Assembly (NCBI GenBank): GCA_030648205.1
Contig: JAUSIH010000001.1
Location: forward strand, 1 to 55,696
From: Dehalococcoidia bacterium
GTDB lineage: Bacteria > Chloroflexota > Dehalococcoidia > JAUSIH01
Length of the DNA: 55,696 nucleotides
Direction of reading: 5' to 3'
In this document: piece after piece, positions 1 through 8,550 of the stretch
How the letters are laid out: every line of letters starts with the position of its first letter
Position numbering within the stretch: position 1 is the stretch's first letter
The notes under the pieces: generated by a model
Seen by the model: the letters and a program-made list of their open reading frames with translations, nothing else
What the model was told of the DNA's origin: nothing
Database searches by the model: none
Made by a program: the position numbers and the translations under genes

Positions 1-518
1 AAGGGTATGGAGAGCGGCACGCCGGGGAACACGACGCCCTTGCCCGGCTTCAGCGTCCCGCCGACGACGACGCGACAGACCACGTCCGGCGGCCTCACCT
101 CGACGACGCGCAGCTCGATGGCGCCGTCGTCGAGCAGCACGACGCGCGCTTTCGCGGCGTCCTGCGCGAACGTCGGCAGGTTGACGCCGATGCGGCTCTC
201 CGTGCCGACGACGCGCTCCGTGGTGAGGGTGACGGACGCGCCGCGCCGCAGCACGACGCTCTCCGCGGCGAGCGGCCCCACGCGGTACTTGGGGCCGGGC
301 ACGTCCACCAGGATGGCGACGGGCCTCTCCAGGCGTTGCGCGGCCTCGCGGACAAGGCGCACCGTGCGGGCGTGCTCCTCGACGGTGCCGTGCGACAGGT
401 TCAGGCGCGCCACATCCACGCCCGCGCGCACGAGCCGCCCCAGCACGGACGCGCTCGCGCTGGCCGGCCCCAGTGTGGCGACTATCTTGGTGCGGCGATT
501 GAACTGGAGGAGCTTCAT
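1..518 (-). CDS. pyk: Pyruvate kinase, N-terminal part (runs off the window)
   Basis: Final glycolytic step, phosphoenolpyruvate + ADP to pyruvate + ATP, cytosolic. The open frame begins MKLLQFNRRTKIVATLGPAS, the classical start of the family (the TKIVATLGP strand), followed by ARLNLSHG at about residues 39-46 and the DVPGPKYRVG segment, the counterpart of the usual DxxGPKxR motif. The window then cuts the gene inside the beta-barrel B domain (VVFPGVPLS), so about 172 of the usual ~470 residues are visible. The ATG at 518 has an AGGAG ribosome site a few bases upstream. It stands alone on this strand, with a 109-bp repeat just upstream. The residue V in DVPGP, where L is common, is a mild deviation. 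Identification is confident; functionality of the missing part cannot be judged. Confidence 0.93.
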   Translation of the reverse strand, partial: MKLLQFNRRTKIVATLGPASASASVLGRLVRAGVDVARLNLSHGTVEEHARTVRLVREAAQRLERPVAILVDVPGPKYRVGPLAAESVVLRRGASVTLTTERVVGTESRIGVNLPTFAQDAAKARVVLLDDGAIELRVVEVRPPDVVCRVVVGGTLKPGKGVVFPGVPLSIP

Positions 519-565
519 GCGTCCGCTCTCCTGTCTCTTTTCTCAGGCTCAGTATATGCGAAGTC

Positions 566-674
566 ATCCCGAAAACGCGCGCCCACCCTTCGACAAGCTC
601 AGGGTGAGCGGTGTGCCCCGCTCGTGGTGAGCCTGTCGAACCACGAGCAGAGACCAGCCGAGGGTTCTCAGGAC
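566..674 (+). repeat. 109-bp interspersed palindromic element, copy 1
   Basis: Same length and same internal plan as the element at 38461-38569. It has an imperfect 11-base terminal inverted repeat (ATCCCGAAAAC at the left end), then an inner arm TTCGACAAGCTCAGGGTGAG and an opposed arm GTGAGCCTGTCGAACCAC. Both copies are followed by AGCTTTT. It has no coding capacity, so it looks like a MITE or REP-type element between pyk and the GNAT gene. Confidence 0.7.
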
Positions 675-699
675 AGCTTTTCCTACCAGGACGGACGCA

Positions 700-1140
700 T
701 CAGGCCAGGTCTTTCACGTACCGCAGCGCGTCGGCGCCGTCCTGGTAGTAGTCCGGTAGGACGTCGAACCGGCGGTAGCCGCGCTCCTCGTAGAGGCGGA
801 TGGCCGTCGCGTTGTCGCGGCGCGACTCCAGCACCAGCCGCACGCAGCCCTGCCGTCGCGCGCAGGCCTCCGCCGCGTCCAGGAGCCTGCCGCCCAGGCC
901 GCGTCCGCGCAGGGAGGGCCGGACGACGATGTCGTACAGGCGACAGGACTTGCCGCCAATCCGCCACATGACGACGGCCATGCCCCGGGCCTGTCCGCGC
1001 GCGCTGTCCAGCAGCACGACGCCGTGTCCGCGAGTCAGGTAATGGCGGAACTGGGCGCGGGTGAAGAGGTCTGACGTGAAGCCGACGCGCTCCAGCTCCA
1101 CGAGCTGGTCTAAGTCAGCCAGGGTTGCCTTGCGTATCAC
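700..1140 (-). CDS. GNAT-family N-acetyltransferase (RimI-like)
   Basis: 146 aa, the usual size of a single GNAT domain. Such enzymes transfer acetyl from acetyl-CoA to an amine, often a protein N-terminus or a small molecule. Motif A is clear at about residues 72-84: the strand YDIVVRPS leads into the CoA-binding loop RGRGLGG. The C-terminal part RLYEERGYRRF is the typical beta-6/7 region of the RimI group. The start is GTG at 1140; the ribosome site is weak (GGAAGG, rather far upstream). The gene is monocistronic, divergent from coaE. Substrate cannot be read from sequence; RimI itself is only one possibility. Confidence 0.8.
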   Translation of the reverse strand: MIRKATLADLDQLVELERVGFTSDLFTRAQFRHYLTRGHGVVLLDSARGQARGMAVVMWRIGGKSCRLYDIVVRPSLRGRGLGGRLLDAAEACARRQGCVRLVLESRRDNATAIRLYEERGYRRFDVLPDYYQDGADALRYVKDLA

Positions 1141-1303
1141 TCGATGATGCGGCCTTCCGGACCCCGCGAGGTGCGTCGCGGATGCGGGCGTCCCGTGGTG
1201 ATTATAGCGTCCCGCCCCGCTTCAGGGCCAGCGCTGAGCACCACGACTGTTGCTGTTCCTCCTTGCTCAACGTCACCTTCTCCATAGGGCGACATCACTG
1301 GCC

Positions 1304-1333
1304 TTGACCGCGCTGTCGGCAAATAGGTACACT
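1304..1333 (+). promoter_or_regulatory. Sigma70-like promoter for the coaE operon
   Basis: TTGACC, 18-base spacer, TACACT, placed 30 bp before the TTG start of coaE and just before its AGGAG ribosome site. Position and hexamers fit a housekeeping promoter; no experimental support. Confidence 0.5.
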
Positions 1334-1362
1334 AATAGGATAGGCAGCACAGGAGAGGGCTG

Positions 1363-1989
1363 TTGATCACCATCGGACTGACGGGCGGGATAGGGACCGG
1401 CAAGAGCACGGTCACCGATATGCTCAAGGAGCTGGGCGCCGTCATCGTTGACGCCGACAAGGTCGCCCACGAGGCGTACAGGCCCGGCACGCCCGCCTGG
1501 CAGGACATCGTCGCCCAGTGGGGCAAGGACGTCGTGCTCCCCTCCAACGAGGTGGACAGGAAGAAACTGGGCGGCATCGTCTTCAACAACCCCCAGGCGC
1601 TCCAGCGACTGAACGAGATCGTCCACCCGCGGATGCGCCAGATGCTCTTCGACATGATCGAGCAGCACCGGCGCAAGGGCGAGCGAGTGGTCGTGCTGGA
1701 GGCGGCCATCCTCATCGAGGCGGGATGGGCGCCCCTGGTGGACGAGGTGTGGGTCACGGTGGCGCCGGAGGAGACAGTCATTCGCCGCATCCAGGGCCGC
1801 AACAATCTCACGCCGGAGCAGATACGGGCGCGCATCCGGTCGCAGCTCTCCACGAAGGAGCGCGTGGCCCTGTCGCAGGTGGTGATTGATACAGACTGCA
1901 CCATTCCAGAGGTTCGGCAAAAGGTCAGGAAGCTCTGGGATGAGCGACTGGCGAGCAGGAAGGACCCCACGAGCGATGTCCAACGTTAG
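1363..1989 (+). CDS. coaE: Dephospho-CoA kinase
   Basis: Catalyses the last step of coenzyme A synthesis: ATP + dephospho-CoA to CoA. 208 aa, normal for the family. The Walker A loop GGIGTGKS sits at residues 8-15, followed by [11 protein letters not shown] (the substrate-binding DAD), and [13 protein letters not shown] in the middle corresponds to the conserved PLL-E region. The start is a TTG with AGGAG eight bases upstream. It is the first gene of a four-gene plus-strand operon that overlaps the next gene by 14 bp. It is notable that the third gene of this operon is predicted to hydrolyse CoA, so synthesis and breakdown of the cofactor are co-transcribed. Confidence 0.93.
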   Translation: MITIGLTGGIGTGKSTVTDMLKELGAVIVDADKVAHEAYRPGTPAWQDIVAQWGKDVVLPSNEVDRKKLGGIVFNNPQALQRLNEIVHPRMRQMLFDMIEQHRRKGERVVVLEAAILIEAGWAPLVDEVWVTVAPEETVIRRIQGRNNLTPEQIRARIRSQLSTKERVALSQVVIDTDCTIPEVRQKVRKLWDERLASRKDPTSDVQR

Positions 1990-2878
1990 CGAGCTGGAAA
2001 GCAAGCCGTTCAAGGAATACGTCATTGAGGAGTACGTGCTCCGCGAGGAGCCGTTCTACCTGCCGGTGACAGACGAGGTCCAGGTCTTTGAGGCGGCGTA
2101 CCACGCCAAGATCCCCGTCCTGCTCAAGGGGCCGACGGGTTGCGGCAAGACGCGCTTTGTGGAGTACATGGCCTATCGCCTGGGCCGACCGGTGACCGCG
2201 GTGCGTCGCAAGGGCCGCCGGGACGGCGACGCGACGGAGAGCGGCATCCCGCTCATCACCGTCGCCTGTCACGAGGACCTGACCGCCAGCGACCTTGTGG
2301 GGCGCTACCTGCTGGAAGGCGACACCACCCGCTGGATAGACGGCCCACTGACCCGCGCCGTCAAGGTGGGGGCCATCTGCTACCTGGACGAGATTGTGGA
2401 GGCCCGCAAGGACACCACGGTGCTCATCCACCCGCTGACCGACCATCGCCGCATCCTCCCGGTGGAAAAGCGCGGCCAGATCATTGAGGCCAGCGACGGC
2501 TTTTTGCTGGTCATCTCCTACAACCCGGGTTACCAGAGCGTGCTCAAGGACCTCAAGCAAAGCACCCGGCAGCGGTTCGTGGCCATTGAGTTCAGCTACC
2601 CGCCCAAGGAGCTGGAGCAGGAAGTCATCAAGCACGAGAGCGGCGTGTCGGAGGACGTGGCGAAGGGCCTAGCCAAGCTGGCCGAGAAGGTGCGCAACCT
2701 GAAGGAGCACGGGCTTCAGGAGGGCGCCAGCACCCGGCTTCTGATTTACGCGGGCAAGCTCATCGCGCGGGGGATCGCGCCGCGCCGCGCCTGCCAGGTG
2801 GCCGTGGCCTGGGCGCTCACCGACGACAGGGACGTTCAGCGCAGCATTGAGGAAATCATCTCCAGCATCTTCGAGTAA
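1976..2878 (+). CDS. MoxR-type AAA+ ATPase of the NorQ/CbbQ group
   Basis: 300 aa. Walker A GPTGCGKT at residues 52-59, Walker B CYLDEI at about 135-140, and a C-terminal CbbQ-type domain ([16 protein letters not shown]). Proteins of this group pair with a VWA-domain protein and use ATP to remodel or insert metal in an enzyme: NorQ/NorD for nitric oxide reductase, CbbQ/CbbO for Rubisco. The VWA partner is encoded two genes downstream. The start at 1976 overlaps the end of coaE; ATG 1940, with AGGAAG upstream, is an alternative adding 12 residues. No norCB or cbbLS is present here, so the client is unknown. Confidence 0.85.
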   Translation: MSNVSELESKPFKEYVIEEYVLREEPFYLPVTDEVQVFEAAYHAKIPVLLKGPTGCGKTRFVEYMAYRLGRPVTAVRRKGRRDGDATESGIPLITVACHEDLTASDLVGRYLLEGDTTRWIDGPLTRAVKVGAICYLDEIVEARKDTTVLIHPLTDHRRILPVEKRGQIIEASDGFLLVISYNPGYQSVLKDLKQSTRQRFVAIEFSYPPKELEQEVIKHESGVSEDVAKGLAKLAEKVRNLKEHGLQEGASTRLLIYAGKLIARGIAPRRACQVAVAWALTDDRDVQRSIEEIISSIFE

Positions 2879-2887
2879 CGAGGGGTC

Positions 2888-3535
2888 ATGGCGCAAGGGA
2901 CCATCCACAGCGAACGGGCACGGGCGGGTACAGCGGAGTCGCTGGAGACGCAGGTCCGGCATGCCCTGACGGGACACAACAAGCTGGTCCTCCATGATCC
3001 GTACCTCAAGCCCGCAGCCGTCCTCGTGCCCCTGTTCTACAAGCGAGAATTGCCGCATATCCTCCTGACCAAGCGCACCACCCGCGTCCTGCACCACAAA
3101 GGGCAAATCTCCTTCCCAGGCGGCACCCGCGACCCGGAGGACCCCACGCTGCTCAGCACGGCGCTGCGGGAGATCCACGAGGAGATGGGCATCCACAGCG
3201 GGGATGTGCGCATCCTGGGGGAGCTGGACGACATCATCACCAACACTCGCTTTGTCGTCTCGCCCTACGTGGGAGTCATCCCGTACCCCTACGCGTTCAC
3301 CGTGAGCGGCGAGGAGATTGACGAAGTGCTGGAGGTGCCCATCGCGACGCTGCTGGAGCACGGGCACGTGAACACGGCGGCGGTGGCGCCCATCCGGCCA
3401 TACCCCGCTTATACGTTCGATTACGATCAGCATGTTATCTGGGGCATCACGGCCCGGATTCTGCGCCAGTTCCTGGACGTGGTCTTTGGCCCCCAAAAAG
3501 GTGCGCCAGCATGGACGGGGAAGAACGGTCATTAG
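2888..3535 (+). CDS. Nudix hydrolase, probable CoA pyrophosphatase
   Basis: 215 aa. It carries the CoA-type Nudix signature: LLTKRTTRVLHHKGQISFPG at about 59-78, matching the UPF0035/NudL consensus (LLTxRxxxVxxHxGQxxFPGG), followed by the catalytic helix REIHEEMG at about 94-101. Family members split CoA or its derivatives into 3',5'-ADP and phosphopantetheine. The gene starts nine bases after the AAA ATPase gene with an ATG and an AGGGGT-like site. Its end overlaps the next gene by 25 bp, so all four genes are translationally coupled. Identification as a CoA-active Nudix enzyme is good; the exact substrate is inferred. Confidence 0.85.
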   Translation: MAQGTIHSERARAGTAESLETQVRHALTGHNKLVLHDPYLKPAAVLVPLFYKRELPHILLTKRTTRVLHHKGQISFPGGTRDPEDPTLLSTALREIHEEMGIHSGDVRILGELDDIITNTRFVVSPYVGVIPYPYAFTVSGEEIDEVLEVPIATLLEHGHVNTAAVAPIRPYPAYTFDYDQHVIWGITARILRQFLDVVFGPQKGAPAWTGKNGH

Positions 3536-6500
3536 CCGCCATCGAGCGGGACCTTCAGCGCTTCCACATCTCTTTGGGAAGCGAGTTCCGGAAGGCTGAG
3601 CGCCTCATCGGCGGACGGCTCTCCCGCGCGAACCTGGCGACGTGGGCCAACGAAGGTGTCGCCATCGCGCAGAACAGCTTCCGTTCATGGGAAGCCGCCA
3701 CGGAGTACTTCGGCGCGACTCCCGCGATGCTGGACAAGGTCTCCTTTCCCCAGTTCCTGACGTGGGCGCGGTGGGGCCGCACGCTGGCGCAGGACTCGCC
3801 GAATCTGGCCGCCGCCTACTTCCGCGCCGGGCCTGGCTCGCTCGACTTTCTTGCCCCCGCGCGGATCGGCGACTGGGCAGAGCTGGGCAAGGGGCTTTAC
3901 AAAGGCACGTGGAAGTCCAGCGCGCTGGCCTGCCGGTTCTTCGAGCAAAGCCCCCACATCCTGCGGTACCTGCCGTTGCCGGAGCTGCGCCACTATGCCG
4001 CGTTCGTTGACGCTCTGGCCGCCCGCTCGTACGACATGGCGGCCGAGTGCATGGCCCTGGCCGAGAGCGTCCTGTCCAAGATTGACGAGCCGGACAGGAA
4101 GGGGTTCCTGAGCTTTACGACGTCGCTTGTCGAGGCAAGCTGGCGGGACGCGCGCACCGCCTTTGAGTCGGGCGGAAGGGTGCTGGTGCGGATTCACAAG
4201 CCGGAGCGCGGCCGCTTCATCGCCATGGCCCAGGCCCTGGCCCAGGTGGGGCAGGGCGCCGCCCTGGTCTTCTTCAACGAGTGCTCGCGCGCGCTGGCGC
4301 AGATGGACCCCGCTTTGCACAAAGAAGTCCTGGACCTGGCGGACCAGTTGATGAAGATCGCTCCCGCGACGGCGCCGGAGTTCCTCCGCAGCGCGCCGGG
4401 TGTGCTGAAGCGCGTCCGCGCCGACCGTCTGGAGCGATGGTTCCAGGAGGGCGCTCGCATCCTGGCGGAGAACCCGGAAGGCGGCTTGGCCTACTTCCGC
4501 ATGGAGTCCACTCGCGGCGAGGAGGTTCTGGAGGGCCTGGCCTCCGGCGTGGAGCTGGAGCGCGTGCGCGAGGTCCTGCGCATGTATTGCCGCGCCCTGG
4601 CGGGCACGGGCGTGGAGCTCAGCCCCGCCCAGGACCTCAAAGCCAAGGGTATCGGATGGGCGGCCCAGGAGTCGCCCACAACGGAGGGCAACACCATCTA
4701 CCTGCCCGACGTGGTGGAGCGCTACGCGCTGAAGGACCAGAACTTCGGCTGGTACAAGGTGGTGTCCACCCATCAGGTGGCGCACCTGGAGTTCGGCAGC
4801 TTTGCTTTCTCCTTCGACAGGGAGTCACGCCTGTTCCCGGAGTCGCGCCGGAAGGCCCTGGCGGCGCTTTCCCCGAACGGCCACGCGGACGCCACGGAGA
4901 TGGAGCGCTTCTTCGACCTGTTTGAGGACCGGCGGCTGGCCGCGGATATCTTCACCGCCCTGGAGGACATGCGCGTTGACTCCATGGTCAAAAGAGAATA
5001 CGCGGGCATCCGGGAGCCGTACCGGCGCGTGCAGCAGGACGCCCTGGCGGAGCGGACCGATATCGCGCTCCTTCCCCTGCGCGAGGCCCTGGTGGAGTAT
5101 CTGGTGCGCATCAGCCTGGACGGCGTGGCGTCCGTCGAGCAGTTCCCCTCGGACATGGACCCGGTCATCCGCGCAATTGTCGACACCGCGCCCGTCGTCC
5201 GCGCGCCCGAGGCGCGGGTGGAAGACACCGCGGAGGCGACCATCCGCCTGTACGAGCTTATCCGCTCCGTGCCCAACGCCCCGCAACGGCAGGATGAGAA
5301 CATGCAGCCGTCCCCCGGCGCGGCGGGCGGCGCGCCCCAGCCTCGGCAGACCAGCCAGGCGGCGCCGGACCAGCCCCCTTCCGGCGACGGCGAGGGGCCG
5401 CGGCAGCACAGCGGCAAGAAGCAGGCCGCCGAGAAGCCATACACGTCACCACGGCGCGTGGACTATCGCGGCGACTTCAAACCGGAGCTGGTACAGCTTC
5501 TCTCCAAGCTGCGGACAACGCACGCTCAGCAGGGCAAGACCCAGGGGCAGCAGAATCTGTCCAAGGCCCTGCGGCAGTTCCTGGAGAAGAGCGTCGAGTT
5601 CGAGGCGGACGACGCCGCCGAGGGTGAGATAGAGGGGATGCAGCGGCAGTTCGTGGAGAACCTGCTGAACGAGGCGGCCCGGCATCGCAAGGCGCACAAC
5701 AAGCCGGAGGAGGCGAAAGGCTTCGGCCTGGACAAGTCCGAGGACGAGGGCGAACCGCTGGACGCGCACGAGCCGCTCACGTTCCTGTACAGCGAGTGGG
5801 ACTTCCGCGCGGGGGACTACAAGCCGCGCTGGTGCCGCGTGCGGGAGCAGCGCATGGAGGAGGGCGGCGAGGACTTCTTCCAGCGGACGCTGGATTCCTA
5901 TTCCGGCCTGGTGAACGAGATAAAGCGGTCTTTTGAGATGGTCTCCATGGAGCGTCTCCGCAAGCAGCGGTTCCTGACGGACGGCGAGGACCTGGAGATG
6001 GACGCGGTCATTGAGGCGCGAGTGGAGCAGAAGGCGGGCGCCACGCCTACCGACAAGCTCTACTGGCGTCGGAACAAGGTGGAGCGGGACGTGGCCGTGG
6101 CCTTCCTGCTGGACATGAGCGCCTCAACGGCGGAGGCCATAGACGAGTCGCGCCGGGGCACGGACAAGCTTGACCCGCCGGACGACCCGCGCGACTACAT
6201 GGCGTGGCTGAAGTCGCGCCGGGAGGACGTGGGCCGGCCCACGTACAAGCGCATCATTGACATCGAGAAGGAGAGCACCGTCCTGCTCATCAAGGCGCTG
6301 GAGACCGTGGGCGACCGCTACGGCATCTACGGCTTCTCCGGCTATGGCCGCGAGAACGTGGAGTTCTTCGTCATCAAAGACCTGCCCGAGGCCTTCAGCG
6401 ACCGGGTCAAGCGCCGCATTGACAAGATTGCGCCGTTGCACGCCACGCGCATGGGCCCGGCCATCCGCCACGCCGTGAGCAAACTGGACAAGGAGGACGC

Positions 6501-6774
6501 CAAGACCAAGATACTGTTCCTGATCAGCGACGGTCGCCCGCAGGACAGGGGCTACTCACGCGAGGGCGTGGAGCGCGAGTACGCCGTGCATGACACGAAG
6601 ATGGCCCTGACCGAGGCCCGCCGCCGCAACATCGTGCCGTTCTGCCTGACGGTGGACCGCTCCGGCCACGACTATCTCAAGACCATGTGCTCCGACATGG
6701 GCTACGAGGTGCTGGCGGACATCCAGACGCTCCCCAAGCGCCTGCCGTTCCTCTACCGTCGTCTCACGGTGTAG
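3511..6774 (+). CDS. NorD-like VWA-domain protein (large)
   Basis: 1087 aa, larger than typical NorD (about 640). The C-terminal third is a von Willebrand A domain with a MIDAS motif DMSAS at residues 868-872, a HATRMGPAIRHA segment and LISDGRPQDRGY near the end, all hallmarks of NorD/CbbO. The first ~450 residues are a helical region with recurring W/A-rich units (for example TWANEG, TWARWG, DWAELG), probably armadillo-like repeats. A charged, Pro/Gln-rich linker lies at about 590-650. It should act with the AAA ATPase at 1976 as a metal-dependent client adaptor. Its 3' end is the source of a partial duplicate at 8581-8620. Confidence 0.8.
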   Translation: MDGEERSLAAIERDLQRFHISLGSEFRKAERLIGGRLSRANLATWANEGVAIAQNSFRSWEAATEYFGATPAMLDKVSFPQFLTWARWGRTLAQDSPNLAAAYFRAGPGSLDFLAPARIGDWAELGKGLYKGTWKSSALACRFFEQSPHILRYLPLPELRHYAAFVDALAARSYDMAAECMALAESVLSKIDEPDRKGFLSFTTSLVEASWRDARTAFESGGRVLVRIHKPERGRFIAMAQALAQVGQGAALVFFNECSRALAQMDPALHKEVLDLADQLMKIAPATAPEFLRSAPGVLKRVRADRLERWFQEGARILAENPEGGLAYFRMESTRGEEVLEGLASGVELERVREVLRMYCRALAGTGVELSPAQDLKAKGIGWAAQESPTTEGNTIYLPDVVERYALKDQNFGWYKVVSTHQVAHLEFGSFAFSFDRESRLFPESRRKALAALSPNGHADATEMERFFDLFEDRRLAADIFTALEDMRVDSMVKREYAGIREPYRRVQQDALAERTDIALLPLREALVEYLVRISLDGVASVEQFPSDMDPVIRAIVDTAPVVRAPEARVEDTAEATIRLYELIRSVPNAPQRQDENMQPSPGAAGGAPQPRQTSQAAPDQPPSGDGEGPRQHSGKKQAAEKPYTSPRRVDYRGDFKPELVQLLSKLRTTHAQQGKTQGQQNLSKALRQFLEKSVEFEADDAAEGEIEGMQRQFVENLLNEAARHRKAHNKPEEAKGFGLDKSEDEGEPLDAHEPLTFLYSEWDFRAGDYKPRWCRVREQRMEEGGEDFFQRTLDSYSGLVNEIKRSFEMVSMERLRKQRFLTDGEDLEMDAVIEARVEQKAGATPTDKLYWRRNKVERDVAVAFLLDMSASTAEAIDESRRGTDKLDPPDDPRDYMAWLKSRREDVGRPTYKRIIDIEKESTVLLIKALETVGDRYGIYGFSGYGRENVEFFVIKDLPEAFSDRVKRRIDKIAPLHATRMGPAIRHAVSKLDKEDAKTKILFLISDGRPQDRGYSREGVEREYAVHDTKMALTEARRRNIVPFCLTVDRSGHDYLKTMCSDMGYEVLADIQTLPKRLPFLYRRLTV

Positions 6775-6808
6775 CCCGCGCTTCGCTACATTGGAGAGGC
6801 GCGCGGCC

Positions 6809-7864
6809 TTACGCTCCTTCGATCTTTCGCGTGACGGAGAGCGACTCTCCCCATGAGGGGATGAACGTCGAGTGGTAGCCTCCGGGGCCTCCCGCGATCA
6901 CGAAGACGAAGTCCTCCGGCTTCTGGGCGAGCGCCACCCGCCCGTCAATGACGCGGCCGGGCTGCTTGCGAAGCTGGTCGTGGTACTCGGGCGCCCAGTG
7001 ATCGAGGGGCCGCCATTGCGTCAGCTCGAAGAGGGCGCGTCTGACATCCTGTTTTGAATACCCGTCGCGGGCCATCAGGTTGGCGTGGTCCGGGCACATC
7101 ACCACAAGCACTTCACCGACGGCGAACAGCATGTTGTTGCTGCCGACCATGTCCATGCAGTGGGAGAGCATGGTGAGGGAGCTTTGGGCGGACTTGGAAT
7201 GGCTGTCGAGGTAGCTGACGGTGCTGGCCGCGGAGAACACGGTGACGGTGCTGTCCTCCTTCTTGAACCCGCGCTCCACGTGCAGCGGTTCCCACGGCGA
7301 CCGCTCCTCGAACTCGCCGACGCACATTGTGTAGCGGCCGGGCGAGCCTTGCGTGGACTTGCTGACTGAGCCGGGGATGGCGCCGCCGATGTTCAGTTGA
7401 ATGAAGCGGACCGTACGCCCGATCGTGGCGTTGGCGCGCCAGCCCGGGCCGAAGCATCCGTAGGAGCAATTGATGTCCAGTTTCTGGCGGATAGGCCCGT
7501 TGATGACCAGCAAGAGAGCCGCGGGGCTGGTGCTCGTAGTCACTCCGTACAGGTTCAAGTCAAGGTCGGCCATCGCCTCCGTCGCGGCGATCAGGACGGG
7601 CATGTACTCCGGAGCGCAGCCCGCCATGACGGCGTTCACGGCGATCTTCTCCACGGTGGCCGGTGCGCGCCGCGGAGGTATCTCCCGCGCTATGACCTCC
7701 TCGGGCCGCCGTCCGGACGCGGCGACCATGCGCCGGACGCGCTCCTCCGTGGGCGGGACTATCGGCAGTCCGTCGGTGACGCCTTCCTTGTAGAAATGCT
7801 CGTAGATAGCGTCGCACGAGTCCTCAACGGCTATGCGTGGGGAAGCCAACGTGTAGTCGCCCAT
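6809..7864 (-). CDS. UGSC-associated ~350-aa protein, paralog A
   Basis: 351 aa; I recognise the family only through its five copies here. Shared landmarks: DGLPIVPPTEERV near residue 33; KIAVNAVMAGC with an invariant cysteine near 83; INGPIRQKL; GPGWRANATIGR; a second invariant cysteine in YTMCVGE; and WEPLHVERGF. No signal peptide or membrane segment, so cytosolic. It starts 63 bp downstream of selenoprotein gene UGSC1 with an AAGGAGAGGG ribosome site and is surely co-transcribed. The constant pairing implies a subunit of the same enzyme or complex. Function unknown; a reductase partner subunit is my inference. Confidence 0.85.
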   Translation of the reverse strand: MGDYTLASPRIAVEDSCDAIYEHFYKEGVTDGLPIVPPTEERVRRMVAASGRRPEEVIAREIPPRRAPATVEKIAVNAVMAGCAPEYMPVLIAATEAMADLDLNLYGVTTSTSPAALLLVINGPIRQKLDINCSYGCFGPGWRANATIGRTVRFIQLNIGGAIPGSVSKSTQGSPGRYTMCVGEFEERSPWEPLHVERGFKKEDSTVTVFSAASTVSYLDSHSKSAQSSLTMLSHCMDMVGSNNMLFAVGEVLVVMCPDHANLMARDGYSKQDVRRALFELTQWRPLDHWAPEYHDQLRKQPGRVIDGRVALAQKPEDFVFVIAGGPGGYHSTFIPSWGESLSVTRKIEGA

Positions 7865-7927
7865 ACCCTCTCCTTACTGGGGGACCGAGCGTGGCAGACC
7901 GGACGCCAGTCTGTGTCCGGGGGCCGA

Positions 7928-8485
7928 CTAGAGGCGGGCGGCCAGCGGGACGGTCAGCCTGGAGCAGATCTCCTCCAGCTTTTCCTTGGCCAGCCGCTTC
8001 ATCTCATCCGCGGGGAGCGTTTCGAACGGGTGTGGTAGGACGACCATCGGCAGGTCGGGATAGCCGAGGGATTTCGCGGACATCTGCGCCAGGGGCTGGA
8101 ACTCTCTGGTCACCAGCGCCACCGTCGGGACGCCCCTTTTCTCGAACTCGGCGCTCTCGTGGATACACCACGCGGTGCACCCGCCTCAGGCGGCCAGACC
8201 GGCGACGACGACATCGCAGTCCTGGCTAAACTGCTCGAACTCCCTGAGCTTCTCGCCCTTCCGTGTGTTGTAGAGGCTCTCAATGCGGCTGGTGGAGATG
8301 GTGGGGAAGCGCTCCTTCAGCAGCCGTTCGAGGTGGTCAACGAACACGCGGTAGTTGCGCCACGTGCCCAGACTGAAACCTATGCGCTTGCCCTCCAGTG
8401 TCTGCACCCTGGGAGACAGACCATGCCGCCGGTCGGGAGCCTTTTCCCGTGGGTCAAGGAGTTGGACCGTGCGCGACGCAGTCAT
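7928..8485 (-). CDS. UGSC-family selenoprotein 1 (in-frame TGA = Sec; U-G-G-C variant)
   Basis: 185 aa when the TGA at 8188-8186 is read as selenocysteine (residue 100). The frame is open on both sides of the TGA, and the downstream half matches the other two copies: after Sec come G-G-C-T-A-W-C-I-H, then EFEKRGVPTVALVT and a DLPMVVLPHPFE tail. The N-terminal half has the family pattern LEGKRIGFSLGTW and ends VVVAGLAA before Sec. Sec and Cys form a UxxC redox pair. The middle residue is Gly, where the family name motif has Ser. ATG 8485 has AAGGAG five bases upstream. Upstream gene of a two-gene operon with paralog A. A simple nonsense mutation is unlikely because the same codon interrupts three paralogs. 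Confidence 0.87.
8150..8188 (-). promoter_or_regulatory. SECIS-like hairpin of UGSC1 with its TGA codon
   Basis: Immediately 3' of the TGA the mRNA can fold as GGCG, 9 nt, CGTGG, loop TGTAT, CCACG, 4 nt, CGCC. The apical 5-bp stem and 5-nt loop begin 13 nt after the TGA; the loop starts 19 nt after it, within the 16-37 nt range known for bacterial SECIS elements. The outer GGCG/CGCC pair closes the element. Confidence 0.6.
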
Positions 8486-8517
8486 AGGCACTCCTTCTCC
8501 TGATTGTTATGCAGGCA

Positions 8518-8546
8518 AGTGTAGGAACCCGCCGCGCCGCAGTCAA
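8518..8546 (-). promoter_or_regulatory. Sigma70-like promoter of UGSC module 1
   Basis: On the minus strand TTGACT, 17-base spacer, TACACT, ending about 32 bp before the UGSC1 start codon. Well-spaced hexamers. The UGSC2 operon has an equally good promoter in the same relative place. Confidence 0.55.
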
Positions 8547-8550
8547 TAGG

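Noticed and set aside
8186-8188. TGA as an ordinary nonsense mutation or sequencing error in three genes
   Set aside because: The same codon interrupts three paralogs at the same motif, both sides stay in frame, a shared hairpin follows, and selA is present. Independent identical errors are implausible.
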